From NCBI GenBank assembly GCA_907165275.2, contig OU015673.1, positions 1,193,001 to 1,257,000 of the forward strand: 64,000 nucleotides of DNA. The letters are read 5' to 3'. Positions 45,806 to 56,001 of this stretch are shown in pieces. This stretch comes from Zygaena filipendulae (Eukaryota > Arthropoda > Insecta > Lepidoptera > Zygaenidae). Position numbers and translations under genes: made by a program. The notes under the pieces were generated by a model that was not told the origin of the DNA, searched no databases, and saw only the letters and a list, made by a program, of their open reading frames with translations. The stretch's first letter is position 1. Every line of letters begins with the position of its first letter.

Positions 45806-46346
45806 CTGGAAAATAATATTTAATTTTTAAAGTGAACGAAATATTCTTCGGCTGTTCCATTATTTATTCACAGGTATTTGGTGTTTACTTAAATTCTACT
45901 AATATTATAAACGCGAAAGTTTGTAAGAATGGATGGATGGATGGATGAATGTTTCTTACTCTTCCACGCAAAAACTACTGGATGGATTTAAATGAAACTT
46001 TACAATAATATAGCTTATACATCAGCTTAACACATAGGGTACTTTTATCCCGGAATTCCCGCGGGAACTCTGAAATTAACGCGGGTGAAACCGCGGAGCA
46101 CAACTAGTGGAACATAATTGTTGTCTCTATATCTTTTTTTAATAGAGTTTAGTAAGTAGCTTATCAAACTCTTTGACTAATACGTTAAGAATTCAAGCCG
46201 TAGTATATTTTTTTTTCCAAAGAATTCATAGAAATGAAATCACTGGTCATAAATTTTAAATAATTATAAAGAAAAGTGGTAAAATAAAGAACATGTTATG
46301 CACAAAATATAGTAACAAGTAACAACACAAATAACAAGGTTCTTAC
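45806..46346 (-). other. Predicted 5'-leader intron of paralog B
   Basis: On the minus strand exon 1 ends at 46347 (GTTAAG|GTAAGA) and exon 2 begins at 45805 after TTTCCAG. The 541-bp intron lies in the leader and carries a complete Helitron-like element at 45894-46107. Removing that copy would leave about 327 bp, closer to the 268-bp intron of paralog A. Confidence 0.6.
45894..46107 (+). mobile_element. Helitron-like repeat inside the leader intron of paralog B
   Basis: TTCTACTAATATTATAAACG to ACAACTAG, 214 bp, with (TGGA)n at 45933-45949; antisense to the gene. Confidence 0.78.
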
Positions 46347-46490
46347 CTTAACAAAGCGAATTACGAACGCAGAAATAAATTTTTCGCAACGCTGCAATTT
46401 CGCGTTGCACGAGAGAAAAATACTGCAAAAGAATGAAATAAATTCTCACACTGAAATTGTTACTCTGACCGCAGTTACACTTTTATAAGG
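46347..46490 (-). promoter_or_regulatory. Probable promoter and leader exon of paralog B
   Basis: A minus-strand TATAAAA (46481-46487) lies about 35 nt upstream of an arthropod-type initiator TCAGTG (46449-46454, A at 46452). The presumed leader exon runs from there to the donor at 46347. It contains a perfect 7-bp inverted repeat, GCAACGC (46386-46392) and GCGTTGC (46402-46408), that could form a hairpin in the leader. The TATA spacing is slightly longer than usual, so the exact start is uncertain. Confidence 0.45.
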
Positions 46491-46499
46491 TACCAACGT

Positions 46500-47226
46500 A
46501 ACATTCTTAAAAAGTTACTGTCTGTGAATTATTTTTAAGGATTTAAAAAACGAAACCAGACTCCACTTCCATCAGCTTTAAATTTCATATCTTTTAAGTT
46601 ACCTACCTGTTTCATGAAAAAAGAAACCGGTAGTAGAATACATAAAATAAGTAATTTTTTTTATCAAGAAGTTTAGAGAAAAAGGTGGCCGTTTTTGGCG
46701 GTCTTATATTTTTTTTATCATGTTTTTTTACACACTTTTTCCACTTTCAATTATTTATTTTTTAATTTTGTTTACCAAAAGATTAGTAACATAGCGGTTT
46801 TTCTTTCAGAGTTCATAACAAGTTAGTGCCTAGTTTGTTATATCTAATAAGTTACGAACCCGTTAGATTGGAAACTGGAGAGAAAGAATCTTCGAGCACG
46901 TCCCTCCCCGATACCGTATACGTTGAACAAATACGTAATAGGATGTGCATCTATTTGTTTTGTTCGATTGTTTGTATTTTTCTCTGTACATTGTTATATT
47001 GTTTTATATAAACACTTGACTATTGTGTCAATGTTTATCTCAGCTGATGCTCGCGGTTTCAACCGAGTTTCGGAATACCTACCTTCAGGAACTCCTGACT
47101 GTGGTGAAACAAAAATTCTACTACTAAGATGACCGAGGAAATAAACTGAATATACTTTTACAGTTTCATTAAAATTCGTCTCAACGTACAGACAGACCTT
47201 TGGTTGACTTATACAGTAATACTACA
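46500..47226. other. Upstream flank of paralog B, no gene seen
   Basis: AT-rich; contains a weak Helitron-like trace (GCTCGCGGTTTCAACCGAG at about 47049). Two overlapping short ORFs are chance frames. Confidence 0.5.
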
Positions 47227-47447
47227 ATAGCTATTCTCCGCGGTTTCAACCGCATTAATTTCGAAGTTCCTGCGGGAATCCCGGGATAAAAAGTACCATA
47301 ATGTCCTTGTCTGCACCCCTGGCCAAGGGGTACCCCTACCTTATATTATGATAAAATTTTATAGTGATCGGTTGAGCCCTTATGACGTGAAAGTGTACCT
47401 AACAAACAAATAAACAAAAATTCAAACTCACTCATAATAATAGTAGG
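47227..47447 (-). mobile_element. Helitron-like repeat
   Basis: TAGCTATTCTCCGCGGTTTC to CACTCATAATAATAGTAGGT; slightly diverged. A 3' scrap of the other orientation is at 48649-48705. Confidence 0.65.
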
Positions 47448-47990
47448 TATTTTTTGTCTACCGCACTAAAATATTTATTAATTTAAGTGAATAAAATAGA
47501 AAACATAAAAATAAAAAAATAAATTTAAAAATAATTTAAATGAAGTTTATTTATTTATTTATTCAGGAAAACATACAGCTATAATTATACACTTAAACAG
47601 TCAGACACAATACATTCGCCAAAACAGTTTCACAAGTTGAAAGAATATAAAAATAAAAAACTTGTAGGTGTAGCTTTAAACTCACATTAAAAACTACCTA
47701 CAAAGCTTCCTTTATTATAACTGGGTTGAAAGTAGATATAGCAACACAAAATGAGTACCTACCTACCTAACGTTTAGAAAGTTGACCAAAATATTAAAAT
47801 GAAGCAAATTCAGCCAACCACGAGAGCCGGCGATGCAGTTAGTATTATGGAAATTAGTTTGATTAGCATTTGAACTGCAGTTTTAGACTAGCAAAGCTAA
47901 CACTTACGAATATAACCTAGTAACTTTTTATACGTTATCACAAAGTTTTACGTCATACGTTTTCTAAATTGTTTAATGTTTTATACGTAT
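47448..47990. other. No gene seen
   Basis: AT-rich unassigned sequence. Confidence 0.5.
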
Positions 47991-48208
47991 ACCCTTATTC
48001 ACTATGACCTTAACACGCCGCGCTATGATAAGACGCCGCAAAAACTGTCTTTCCTTTCCCTCGTGATCAAAGAAGTTTTACTGCAAAAAAATACATTTGC
48101 AACGTTTCTTATATCATAAAGAATAAAAATTTCAAATATCTTGGCTGCATTTAGAACGTTTGGAAATGCAAGGCAAGGAATGTTGTTGGTCATAGTGAAT
48201 AAGACCCC
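47991..48208. mobile_element. GGGCCCTTATTCACTATGAC TIR element, copy 2
   Basis: Same direction and structure as the copy at 32438, ends ACCCTTATTCACTATGACC and GGTCATAGTGAATAAGACC. Moderately diverged. Confidence 0.7.
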
Positions 48209-48381
48209 AGTACGAATATCACCGAGTAAAGTTCGATATTACATTCTACATATAGATGGGCAATCGACCCACCATAAACCGGGTGCTTGGGTTAAAATCC
48301 GCTAAAAGCCCGTTAAAGTCCGGGCTTTTTTCGGGTGCTTTATCGGCTTTTATCAGTGCTTGTGTTGATAGCCCATCTAAT

Positions 48382-48645
48382 AATAGGCATGTTGACTAAA
48401 TTTTTTTTTAGTCCGTCTTGTAGATTAATAAAAAATATTAGACAAGTATTTTTTTCTTTTTTTATGTAATCAAATAATAACATTGAGTTGAAATTTCGTG
48501 TGACGTCACTAACCGGACAGTTTGAATGGCGGCTTATAGCGGTTAGTGACGTCACGAGCCCCCACCCTAAACTTTGATGCGCTTTATCTCTGTATATTTT
48601 CATTTATTTGAAAAAGCAAAAGATACGTGTCCATTATTTATTTAT
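48382..48645 (+). mobile_element. CRE-palindrome MITE, copy 4, 3'-truncated
   Basis: The left end and both palindromes are present. The right terminus is missing where a Helitron-like 3' fragment begins at about 48649. Confidence 0.8.
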
Positions 48646-48705
48646 TTTGCGGGAAATCCGAAATTAACGCGGGTGAAACCGCTGCACTGGCGGTACAGCC
48701 AGTAA

Positions 48706-49280
48706 TTTATAAAATTGGTTCAGTAGTTCCGAATCCCCTACATCGAAACTTACAAATATCTGTGAGTAGGCTTCACAGAAAGCAGTGAAGCACGTAGGTT
48801 CCTACTTCCTTTGTCTCCTTGGCTTCATTTATTAAAACTCGAAACGTGCACAGCATCAAAACCACAGAGCTTAAATGCTTCTGACATAATTAATTTAAGC
48901 CATTTATGTAGGTAACTGTTTAAAAAGAGAACGCAATTTAATACAGAGAAACACTCAATTGAGGGTTCCGTATTTAAAAAATAAAAATTCATACTATTCT
49001 ACGACACGTCGCCAGTTACACAATTGGCCGACCAAAGGTAACACAGTTTTTTTTGTTTTTTTTTTTCGTTTTAGTGCAACAGAACCCTGATATACAATAT
49101 GCAAATACAATTTTCGTCGACCACCAACGTGTCGCGTCGCCTTTTAAACATGGCGCGCGATGGCCAACGGTCGAGAGCAACGAGTTTTTTTTATCTTTAA
49201 TGTTTTAGTACGAGTAGAATCAGCAGCAACAACCAAATTGTCCGTGGAAATAGTTTTTCTGAATGAATTAATAAGTAGTA
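48706..49280. other. No gene seen
   Basis: Unassigned; GC patch at about 49125-49175 without an ORF. Confidence 0.5.
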
Positions 49281-49490
49281 AATAAAAATGAAATGTTTGT
49301 ATGTTTGTCCTCTATGCGTTTATATTGTGATGAAACTTGACGGGTTCTTCCGCCTGCCCGCGTCCGCAAAGGTTCCTGGATATAATTAATTTTCACTGTT
49401 AATTAGCTGATGTTATAAGTAATAAAGCTATTTCGGAGTTCCTTTGGGAATTTCGCTACTCACGCGGGTGAAACCACGGTGCATAGCTAG
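49281..49490 (+). mobile_element. Helitron-like repeat, GCCTGCCCGCGTCC subtype
   Basis: Contains CGCCTGCCCGCGTCCGCAAA like 19915-20077; ends TGCATAGCTAG. Confidence 0.65.
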
Positions 49491-49545
49491 TAATTAATAA
49501 ATCAAGTTTGTTGCTCCAGTCACCAGGTCGCCGCCATTTTATATT

Positions 49546-49785
49546 TGGACGCAGATAAGCAATAACACAACTTCTGAATAGGTAACAAAATTAAGTTACC
49601 TATTCAGAACGATTTATTGAGAGTTAGGGAACTTTTTAATTATGTGTTTAACTTATTACATTGTTTAAGTATGTAACTAAATGTTGAAAATAAAAAAATG
49701 TTGACAGAAAATGGCGCTATAATTTTAAAACACGATTTACTCAAAATTTCTCCAGTGTGGGTTAACACACTATTGCTTATGTCCA
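49546..49785 (+). mobile_element. TGGAC/GTCCA MITE, copy 7
   Basis: Complete ends with TT on both sides. The left part has a local rearrangement near 49570-49600 (GTAACAAAATTAAGTTACC inverted repeat). Confidence 0.82.
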
Positions 49786-50347
49786 TTTGTGAGCAACTGG
49801 TTCCCGTTGCACCTAGTACCTATAGTACCTATTGTACCTGGTTTTGTTACTATTTTAAACCGATATTGACGGCATTATTGAGATCGCTCTCGTGCTTCCA
49901 AGTCCAAGTAATAAGTTCTTAAAGTTGGCCATAAGTTACTTATTTTTTTTTAACGTTTATTAAAAAAAATTAACTGCACCAGAAAAAATTCTGTTTGGTG
50001 ATAGGTAAATTAGATTTTGTACAATATTTATGTATTTTTCTATTTAAACTTTTTGGAAATAAATTGACAACAAAAAATTAATTGACTACCTACCTGTAGA
50101 AGTGATTGATATCCTTTTCCGTGTGTGTCGTTGTGAACTGTACATTCACAAAGTTAATTATTTCATAGCGCGCGAAATTTTCGTTGGAACGTGGGTTTTT
50201 TTGTTTGTTAAAATAATATTAGTATGGAACATGCTCGGGACGGCGCGAGGTTTGTGATACATGGGTAATGGTGCGACTACATTGACGAGCGGAGCGTTGC
50301 GATGCAAATATACGTACTGTTTTGTTTGGAGACACAAATATATCGTA
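49786..50347. other. No gene seen
   Basis: Unassigned sequence including short GTACCTA-rich direct repeats at about 49811-49840. Confidence 0.5.
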
Positions 50348-50507
50348 CTAGCTGTCCCCCGCAGTTTCAGCCGCTAAAAACCTTCCTCTTGAATCACTCT
50401 ATCTATTGGTGAATACTGCATGAAAATTAGTTCTGTAACTTTTGAGATGATCGCAAACCGATCGACAAACAGAAAGACACGGCAGAGGACTTTGTTTTAT
50501 GTAGTGA
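50348..50507 (-). mobile_element. Helitron-like repeat, short subtype
   Basis: CTAGCTGTCCCCCGCAGTTT to AGGACTTTGTTTTATGTAG. Confidence 0.65.
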
Positions 50508-50808
50508 TACAATCTAATTAAACTACGGCTGGAAAACATCGTATTATGTGAGCGTAATTACCGCCCGCATAATTTCGGCATTACTTTCGGCATTCATTTG
50601 ACGACCCGATTGGCGCAGTAGGTCGCCATGCCTACCCACTAATCGAGAGGTTCCGGGTTTCGATTCTCGGTGGGGGTGGACTTTGTGTGATGAACACAGG
50701 GTTCCATTTTCCAGTCTGGGTGTGTTTATATATCTATAGTATAATATATATGTAACAAAAAAGAATTGTCTTAGCCGTTTCTGATTTTATTTCTGATTTT
50801 ATTTCTGA

Positions 50809-51011
50809 CTAACTGTTCCCCGCGGTTACCCGCGATAAGTTCGGAGTTCCCGCGGAAATTTCGGGATGAAAGTACTCCATGTCCTTCCCTGTACCCCTGA
50901 CTACCTGTATGCAAAGTTTCACGATGATCGGCTGAGCCATTGGGGCGTGAAAGCGCAACAGACAGACAGACAGACAGAGTTACCTTCGCATTTGTATTTT
51001 GATTATATATT
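50809..51011 (-). mobile_element. Helitron-like copy within the split SINE
   Basis: CTAACTGTTCCCCGCGGTTA to CATTTGTATTTTGATTATAT, (GACA)n at 50961-50978. Confidence 0.65.
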
Positions 51012-51019
51012 AAGTTTTT

Positions 51020-51366
51020 ATATTTCTGATTATAAATATTAAGTCTTCTTAGGCATACCCCGCAACATACATTATGATAATTTACTTAGCTTTTTTATTA
51101 TCTACTTACTCTATTTTTACTTTTTAAATTATCTCCACTTAAATTATCTTAAGAAATGTAGATTGTGGACGGTCTTATTTGTAGTGTGAAGCCATCTCCC
51201 TTCTACGGTCGCCACTGAAAATCAGCGTCGTGGAACTTAGTGCCACGGCATAATGCTGAGTGGTAGCCATTTTGGTACCAACTATTCTAGTTTAAGTCTC
51301 ACGATTGTACTTATTTTATCTTTATGGTATCAAATAAACTTTTTTCTATTCTATTCTATTCTATTC
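51020..51366 (+). mobile_element. LINE-like 3' end with CTATT tail
   Basis: GTCGTGGAACTTAGTGCCAC, then TTTATGGTATCAAATAAACT, then (CTATT)n. A short copy of the same tail is at 10197-10272. It is part of the insertion that splits the SINE at 50600-51472. Confidence 0.6.
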
Positions 51367-51472
51367 AATATGTGTAGTATATACCACGTTTGCTGGTTTT
51401 CCACGACACAAGCTCATAGCTTAGTGTGGGATCAAGTAGATTTGTGTGTTGTGAAGTGGATTATTATTATTA

Positions 51473-51677
51473 CTAGCTATGCCTCGTGGTTTCACCCGTG
51501 GTAATTTCGGAGTTTCCGCGGGAACTCCGGGATGAAAAGTACCCTATATCCTTCTCTGTACCCCTGACAACGTGCATGCCAAATTTAGTCCAAATCCGTT
51601 CATCCGTTTTTGCGTGATTGAGTAACAAACATCCAAACATCCAAAAATCCACACTCACATTTATAATGTTAGTAGGA
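51473..51677 (-). mobile_element. Helitron-like repeat, complete
   Basis: 205 bp, starts directly after the (ATT)n SINE tail; A|TC and CTAG|T context intact on its strand. Confidence 0.78.
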
Positions 51678-52174
51678 TTATTATACAATGGCGTCCCGCG
51701 ACGTTCACCATCGCATGGGTGGCATGGTCCACCTAGGCTCACTACGCTTCGCTTAAAATCGCTACTCGCTCCCATTGTCACTATAACGGCAGCGCTAATG
51801 CATATTAAATTGAAAATAATTACGTCCGCCTGCGCTCGAGTTTCCGCAGGTTTGTACCAAAACTAAAGCTTAAAGCTCACAAATTAACGTTCCAACTTAC
51901 GTATGCTTTGTTAAATTCGCTAATTGTAAACAATATCATAACGGAACGGAGTAATGCGATAATAATGGATTTCCAGCTTTTGGTAGGTACGCAAATAAAA
52001 ATTAATTTGTAAACGCAAATACCTACCTACTGGTGTTCCGTTATCAATAACAGATTTAATTATTGTTTTTTGGTTTGCTGTAACATTTTTATTTTATCGC
52101 TGTATTTATACAGATTTAATTTGGGTGCGTAACAACAACGGTTTTATCTACGTAGACGGTGATTTATCACATTC
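51678..52174. other. No gene seen
   Basis: Unassigned; moderate GC patch at about 51690-51860 with short opposing ORFs only. Confidence 0.5.
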
Positions 52175-52320
52175 AAAAGCCGGCTCCACATTCTCGCGAG
52201 AATCTTGCGAGAACGCGTGAAAACTATACGAGAAACGGCGGAGAACATCGGCTCTACATTCACGCTCTCGTGGTTTTCTCGCGATCTCGCAATATTCTCG
52301 CGTGAATGTCGAGCGGGCAA
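52175..52320. repeat. CTCGCG-rich inverted/direct repeat
   Basis: CGGCTCCACATTCTCGCGAG and CGGCTCTACATTCACGCTCT are direct copies, while TTCTCGCGAGAA and related words form inverted matches. It is a GC-rich, MITE-like patch in AT-rich DNA, with no coding signal. Confidence 0.5.
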
Positions 52321-52500
52321 AACACTTATCCGGTTCATTAGTTTTGTATCGGATTACCTATTAGAAATTATCTCAGAATCTAACATTTATAGGTACATAA
52401 ATATTTTTAGGTTAGAGTAGGTATACATAGTTGCTAAGTATTACCATAATTATAATATGTTGTAGAATGTGATTCAAAGAAATCAGTCATAAAACTAACA

Positions 52501-52765
52501 GTTCCCCCGGTTTCACTCCATTTTCTGTACCCTTGATATGCAAAATGATGATATTTGCCTGATGAATGATTTGATGTGTATGCAAAAATTTCCTGGGATT
52601 TTCACTGGCGTTTTTTGTAGAGTTCCCGCGGGCATTTCGTGGTAAAAAGTACCCTATGCCTTTCTCTGGGCCCCTAGTAACATGTCTGCAAAATTTGATG
52701 GTGATCGGTTGAGCCATTGAGGCGTGCAAGCGTAACAAACAAACTCAATTTTCGCATTTTATAAT
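52501..52765 (-). mobile_element. Helitron-like repeat, rearranged
   Basis: CCCCCGGTTTCACTC at the 3' side, an internal duplication around 52545-52600, then GAGTTCCCGCGGGCATTTCG and the 5' body. Confidence 0.55.
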
Positions 52766-53424
52766 GTTTAGTGAGGATAATATTATTTCCACGTGTTACA
52801 TAAAGTGTGCACATTTTAGGCCCTTTTCAATGGCCCAGCGGGCCTCGCCGGTCGAGGCCAACAAAAAGGGTCCCTTAGGGATATTGCTCGAAAATTTCCG
52901 AAACGATTTATTTGAGTGAGAGTTAGTTTTCACGCAACCCGGGTAGATACATCTACCCTTTTTAGTCATCTCGAGCTGTGTTTGATTGTGACAGATCCCC
53001 CGTCTAAAGCGCGCCTAAACCTTTTAAGTCCGTGTGTGCTTGGCTTTTGATGTTGAACATATTATTATGTAAATAAAGTAAAAGGGAGAACAGTTTGTTA
53101 CTTTTTTTTATCAGCAACTAGGTATATCGCACCTTCAGAATTAAAGAGACCTAACTTGAAAATTCCTGTAACTTCTGATTTTGCTTGAAAACTTATCTTA
53201 AAAGCCCACTCTTAAAACCTGTGGTGAAGAGAGCCCCAATTATTGTTAGTAACAAAGGAACAGCCTATCGGACACATTCGTTGATCGTGCTATTCACTTA
53301 TATATCTATACTACATAAGTTTATAAGTGAATAGCGCGTTATTGTGAAAGAGACTTTCTTGCTTGTTTCAAATTGAAATTTTTGAGTTAGGTCACTTTAA
53401 TTCTGAAAGTGCGATATGTACAGC
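52766..53424. other. No gene seen
   Basis: GC patch at about 52820-53035 (GGCCCAGCGGGCCTCGCCGG) ends before an AAATAAAG; the GGTCCCTTAGGGATAT word resembles one near 62745. It may be a retroelement 3' end. Confidence 0.35.
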
Positions 53425-54015
53425 TGGCCCCGGAGGTTTCACTCGCGGTAATTTCGGAGTTCCCGCAAGGATTCCAGGATAAACTATACGTATAAACTAT
53501 ACGTATAAACTTTCCTCTTAAATTATTGGATCAATGAAAAAATGGAATGATGATCAATGATGATGATCAACGATAAATCAATGCGGAAAAACCTAACAAG
53601 GTTTATGTAGCACTGTCAAGTTGTTACAACGTTTGTGAATTGGTAAATAAATAAATAAATAGATAATAATATTTTTTTTTTATTTATTCATTCACTTTTA
53701 CAAAGCAAATAATTTAATTTTATTGAAATAAATAAAATAAATGGTGAAAACCGCATACAAATTCGTTCGGTAGTCTTTGAGCTTATCGCGAACAGACAGA
53801 CGGACGTGGCAAAGGACTTTGTTCTATAATATGTACATAGGGATATTTTGAGTTGATGCACTGTTACTCTATTATATTCTGCTACAGCTGCTATGCCTAA
53901 TGATGTCAAAATATTATGTGTATTTATTTACATGCCTTAACTAAGAGAACCTACTTCTAATCCTGGTATTCCCGCGGGAATCCCGAAATTAAGGCAGATC
54001 AAACCGCGGGGGATT
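53425..54015. mobile_element. Helitron-like fragments
   Basis: Reverse pieces at 53425-53515 and 53735-53830, forward 3' scrap at 53955-54012 (GGTATTCCCGCGGGAATCCC). Confidence 0.55.
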
Positions 54016-54100
54016 AAACAGTATCCAATATTTTAGGGTAATTTCTGTAGATTTGGTGGTTTTTACTCTTTAAAAGCTCCTAAAATATAATTATTAAATA

Positions 54101-54289
54101 CTAGCTGTTCCCCGCAGTTTCATTTGAGTTAAGTTCGAAGTTCCCGCAGGAATTCCGGGACAAAAAGTACCCTATGTCCTTCTCTGTGCCTTTGGCAACG
54201 TGTCTGCAAAATTTCATGGTAATCGATTGGGCCGTTGAGGCGTGAAAACGTAACAAACAAACTCACTTTCGGATTTATAATGGTAAGGA
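54101..54289 (-). mobile_element. Helitron-like repeat next to the Gypsy element
   Basis: CTAGCTGTTCCCCGCAGTTT to ATTTATAATGGTAAGGA, 189 bp, T following. Confidence 0.72.
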
Positions 54290-54728
54290 TGTACGAGTAT
54301 ATTACATACATTAGTATAATACTTGTTGGTCTGAACTCTACGCAAGAAGTTATCCTTCAGTGACACGGAAAAGTAAATGCTCATGTTAGGGCTGACACAG
54401 ACATATTATAGGAGAGATTTTAGCATCTCCTTTTGTTAGACCAAAGGCTTGGATTAATACCGGAACATTAAGATGCTTTTGCCTGTACCTGTGTGCTTGA
54501 AAAAAATTCCTCGTGAATACACGCGAGTAAACAGAAGCTTCCATGCATACAAACATAGAATACACAAAATAAATTTGCTACAGAAGACGTGCAAAGATTT
54601 TTAGTGATGTGTGTGCTTAAACATCGATATTTTTAGGATCATCGAATTTTCTCACTAAGCCTACTGTTTATTCTTATGCCAACTCAATGGATCTAACTTT
54701 CAAATTATAACTTCATCAATTATGAACT

Positions 54729-54843
54729 TGTTAGTGTCGGGGCAAGGGCGGAAAGTAAAACACGCGCGTCTCATGCAATTGCTATAATTAGACTGACCCG
54801 TCCTAAGCGGCGCGGGCGCAGCCGCAATCACACTACCGTAACA
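54729..54843 (-). repeat. 3' LTR of the Gypsy element
   Basis: 115 bp, a perfect match by eye to the 5' LTR at 59251-59365. It is preceded on the minus strand by the polypurine tract. The outer flank is GAACT, the target duplication. Confidence 0.93.
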
Positions 54844-54860
54844 TCCCTCCACCTTAAGTT
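54844..54860 (-). other. Polypurine tract of the Gypsy element
   Basis: Directly upstream of the 3' LTR the minus strand reads AAGGTGGAGGGA, a purine run placed where plus-strand priming occurs. Only about 78 bp separate it and the end of the second ORF, so the 3' untranslated part is very short. Confidence 0.7.
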
Positions 54861-54921
54861 TGAAACATAATAAAAATTAACAAAATTAATAACAACTGTT
54901 TTACAAAAACTTAGAGTCTAC

Positions 54922-56001
54922 CTAAAACTTATAGTCTACCTTAGCTCTACGTCTACGGGATCGAAGAGAGGTTGGAGCGGTTTCTGGTAATGGCACCACC
55001 GTCGGCCCTGCCCTACTGGACACACTCGGGGCCCCTGGTGGCGGTAGAGACTCCGCTTCACAGTCCGCCCCTTCTTCCGCCTCATCTTCGCTGGCAGTCA
55101 CCCCCGGCGTGCTGGCGGCCTCTTCGTCTCCCTGCTGGACTAGAGGCTCGTCTTCTGAACCCTGAGCTGGTTCTGTATCTTGGGGAATTAAAATATTCTG
55201 CGACGGTTCGCCCTCTGCCAGCCCCGACGGGTCCTCGATAACAGCCTCTGCGTCTGCTGGCTCCGGCGACGCTCGGCTGGATGGCGTTATGGATGGGGAC
55301 ACTTCCTCCTCCCCTTTAAACTCGTATAACTGATTTTTGTGCCTTTTTAATGTCTTGTTAAAAAGCGAAAGCTTGACTAGGTACGCTGTTTTGCCAAGTT
55401 TCTTTGTAACTACTCCTTTTGTCCAAAAACTGCTTTTTTTGTAATGTGCCTTTACTAAAACCATGTCTCCAACCTCAAAATCAACATTACGTTTCCCGCG
55501 GAAGTACCTAGCCTGTGAAAACTGTCTACTCTTTACAATTTCTGCTAGTGCTGGATCGGACGGCGGTGACTGTACTGGATTGGCTAGATCCATTCTACAT
55601 CGTAGTTTTTTCCCGAATAATATCTGCGCTGGCGAGCGATCGGTCGATGAGTGCTTTGAATTTCGATAGTAAAAAAGGAATTCGTTCAGTTTCACATTGA
55701 TATCTCGACTTAGCGTATTAGTAATAAAAAAGGATTTTAACGCTTTCTTGACAATTTTTACGTAGATTTCCGCTTGACCATTACTCGCGGGATGGTAAGT
55801 AGGAGACGTGATGTGCGTAATGCCGTTATCTATGCAGAACTTTTCAAACTCGGCCGATACGAACGATGTGCCGTTATCCGTACATATCGTACCAACCAAT
55901 CCGAACCTAGCCATTAATTCGCATAACTTTTCAATCACGCTCCTAGTAGCATAACTCGCGCCCATATCGAATAGGTACTTCGACCCATTTGGAATAAGCA
56001 T
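54922..56001 (-). CDS. Gypsy integrase C-terminal half, +1 frame
   Basis: A 359-residue frame continuing the integrase after the break, offset +1 in the reading direction relative to gag-pol. It supplies the second and third catalytic residues, Asp42 (TDNGTSF) and Glu78 (NGQAE), with 35 residues between them as in DD35E integrases. After the integrase C-terminal region (QARYFRGKRNVDFEVGD onward) comes a long acidic, Pro/Ser/Glu-rich tail and a basic RSRRRRAK end; no chromodomain is visible. The first 12 or so residues are frame overlap rather than protein. A one-base gain, or two-base loss, between about 55960 and 56000 explains the break; a programmed shift here would be atypical. It is unlikely to be expressed on its own. 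Confidence 0.85.
   Translation of the reverse strand: MLIPNGSKYLFDMGASYATRSVIEKLCELMARFGLVGTICTDNGTSFVSAEFEKFCIDNGITHITSPTYHPASNGQAEIYVKIVKKALKSFFITNTLSRDINVKLNEFLFYYRNSKHSSTDRSPAQILFGKKLRCRMDLANPVQSPPSDPALAEIVKSRQFSQARYFRGKRNVDFEVGDMVLVKAHYKKSSFWTKGVVTKKLGKTAYLVKLSLFNKTLKRHKNQLYEFKGEEEVSPSITPSSRASPEPADAEAVIEDPSGLAEGEPSQNILIPQDTEPAQGSEDEPLVQQGDEEAASTPGVTASEDEAEEGADCEAESLPPPGAPSVSSRAGPTVVPLPETAPTSLRSRRRRAKVDYKF

Larger units (their letters stand above)
50600..51472 (+). mobile_element. tRNA-derived SINE split by a later insertion
   Basis: The head has a box A-like TGGCGCAGTAGGT (50611-50623) and box B-like GGGTTTCGATTCTCGG (50655-50670). The body continues to about 50756, then resumes at about 51367 (AATATGTGTAGTATATACC) and ends in (ATT)n at 51472. 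The uninterrupted form is seen at 24727-24912. About 610 bp intervene: Helitron-like debris and a LINE-like 3' end with a CTATT tail. Confidence 0.75.

Noticed and set aside
50600..50675. Possible tRNA gene
   Set aside because: The same head continues into a SINE body shared with 13200 and 24727.
54972..55241. 89-residue forward ORF
   Set aside because: Antisense shadow of the acidic tail of the second Gypsy ORF.
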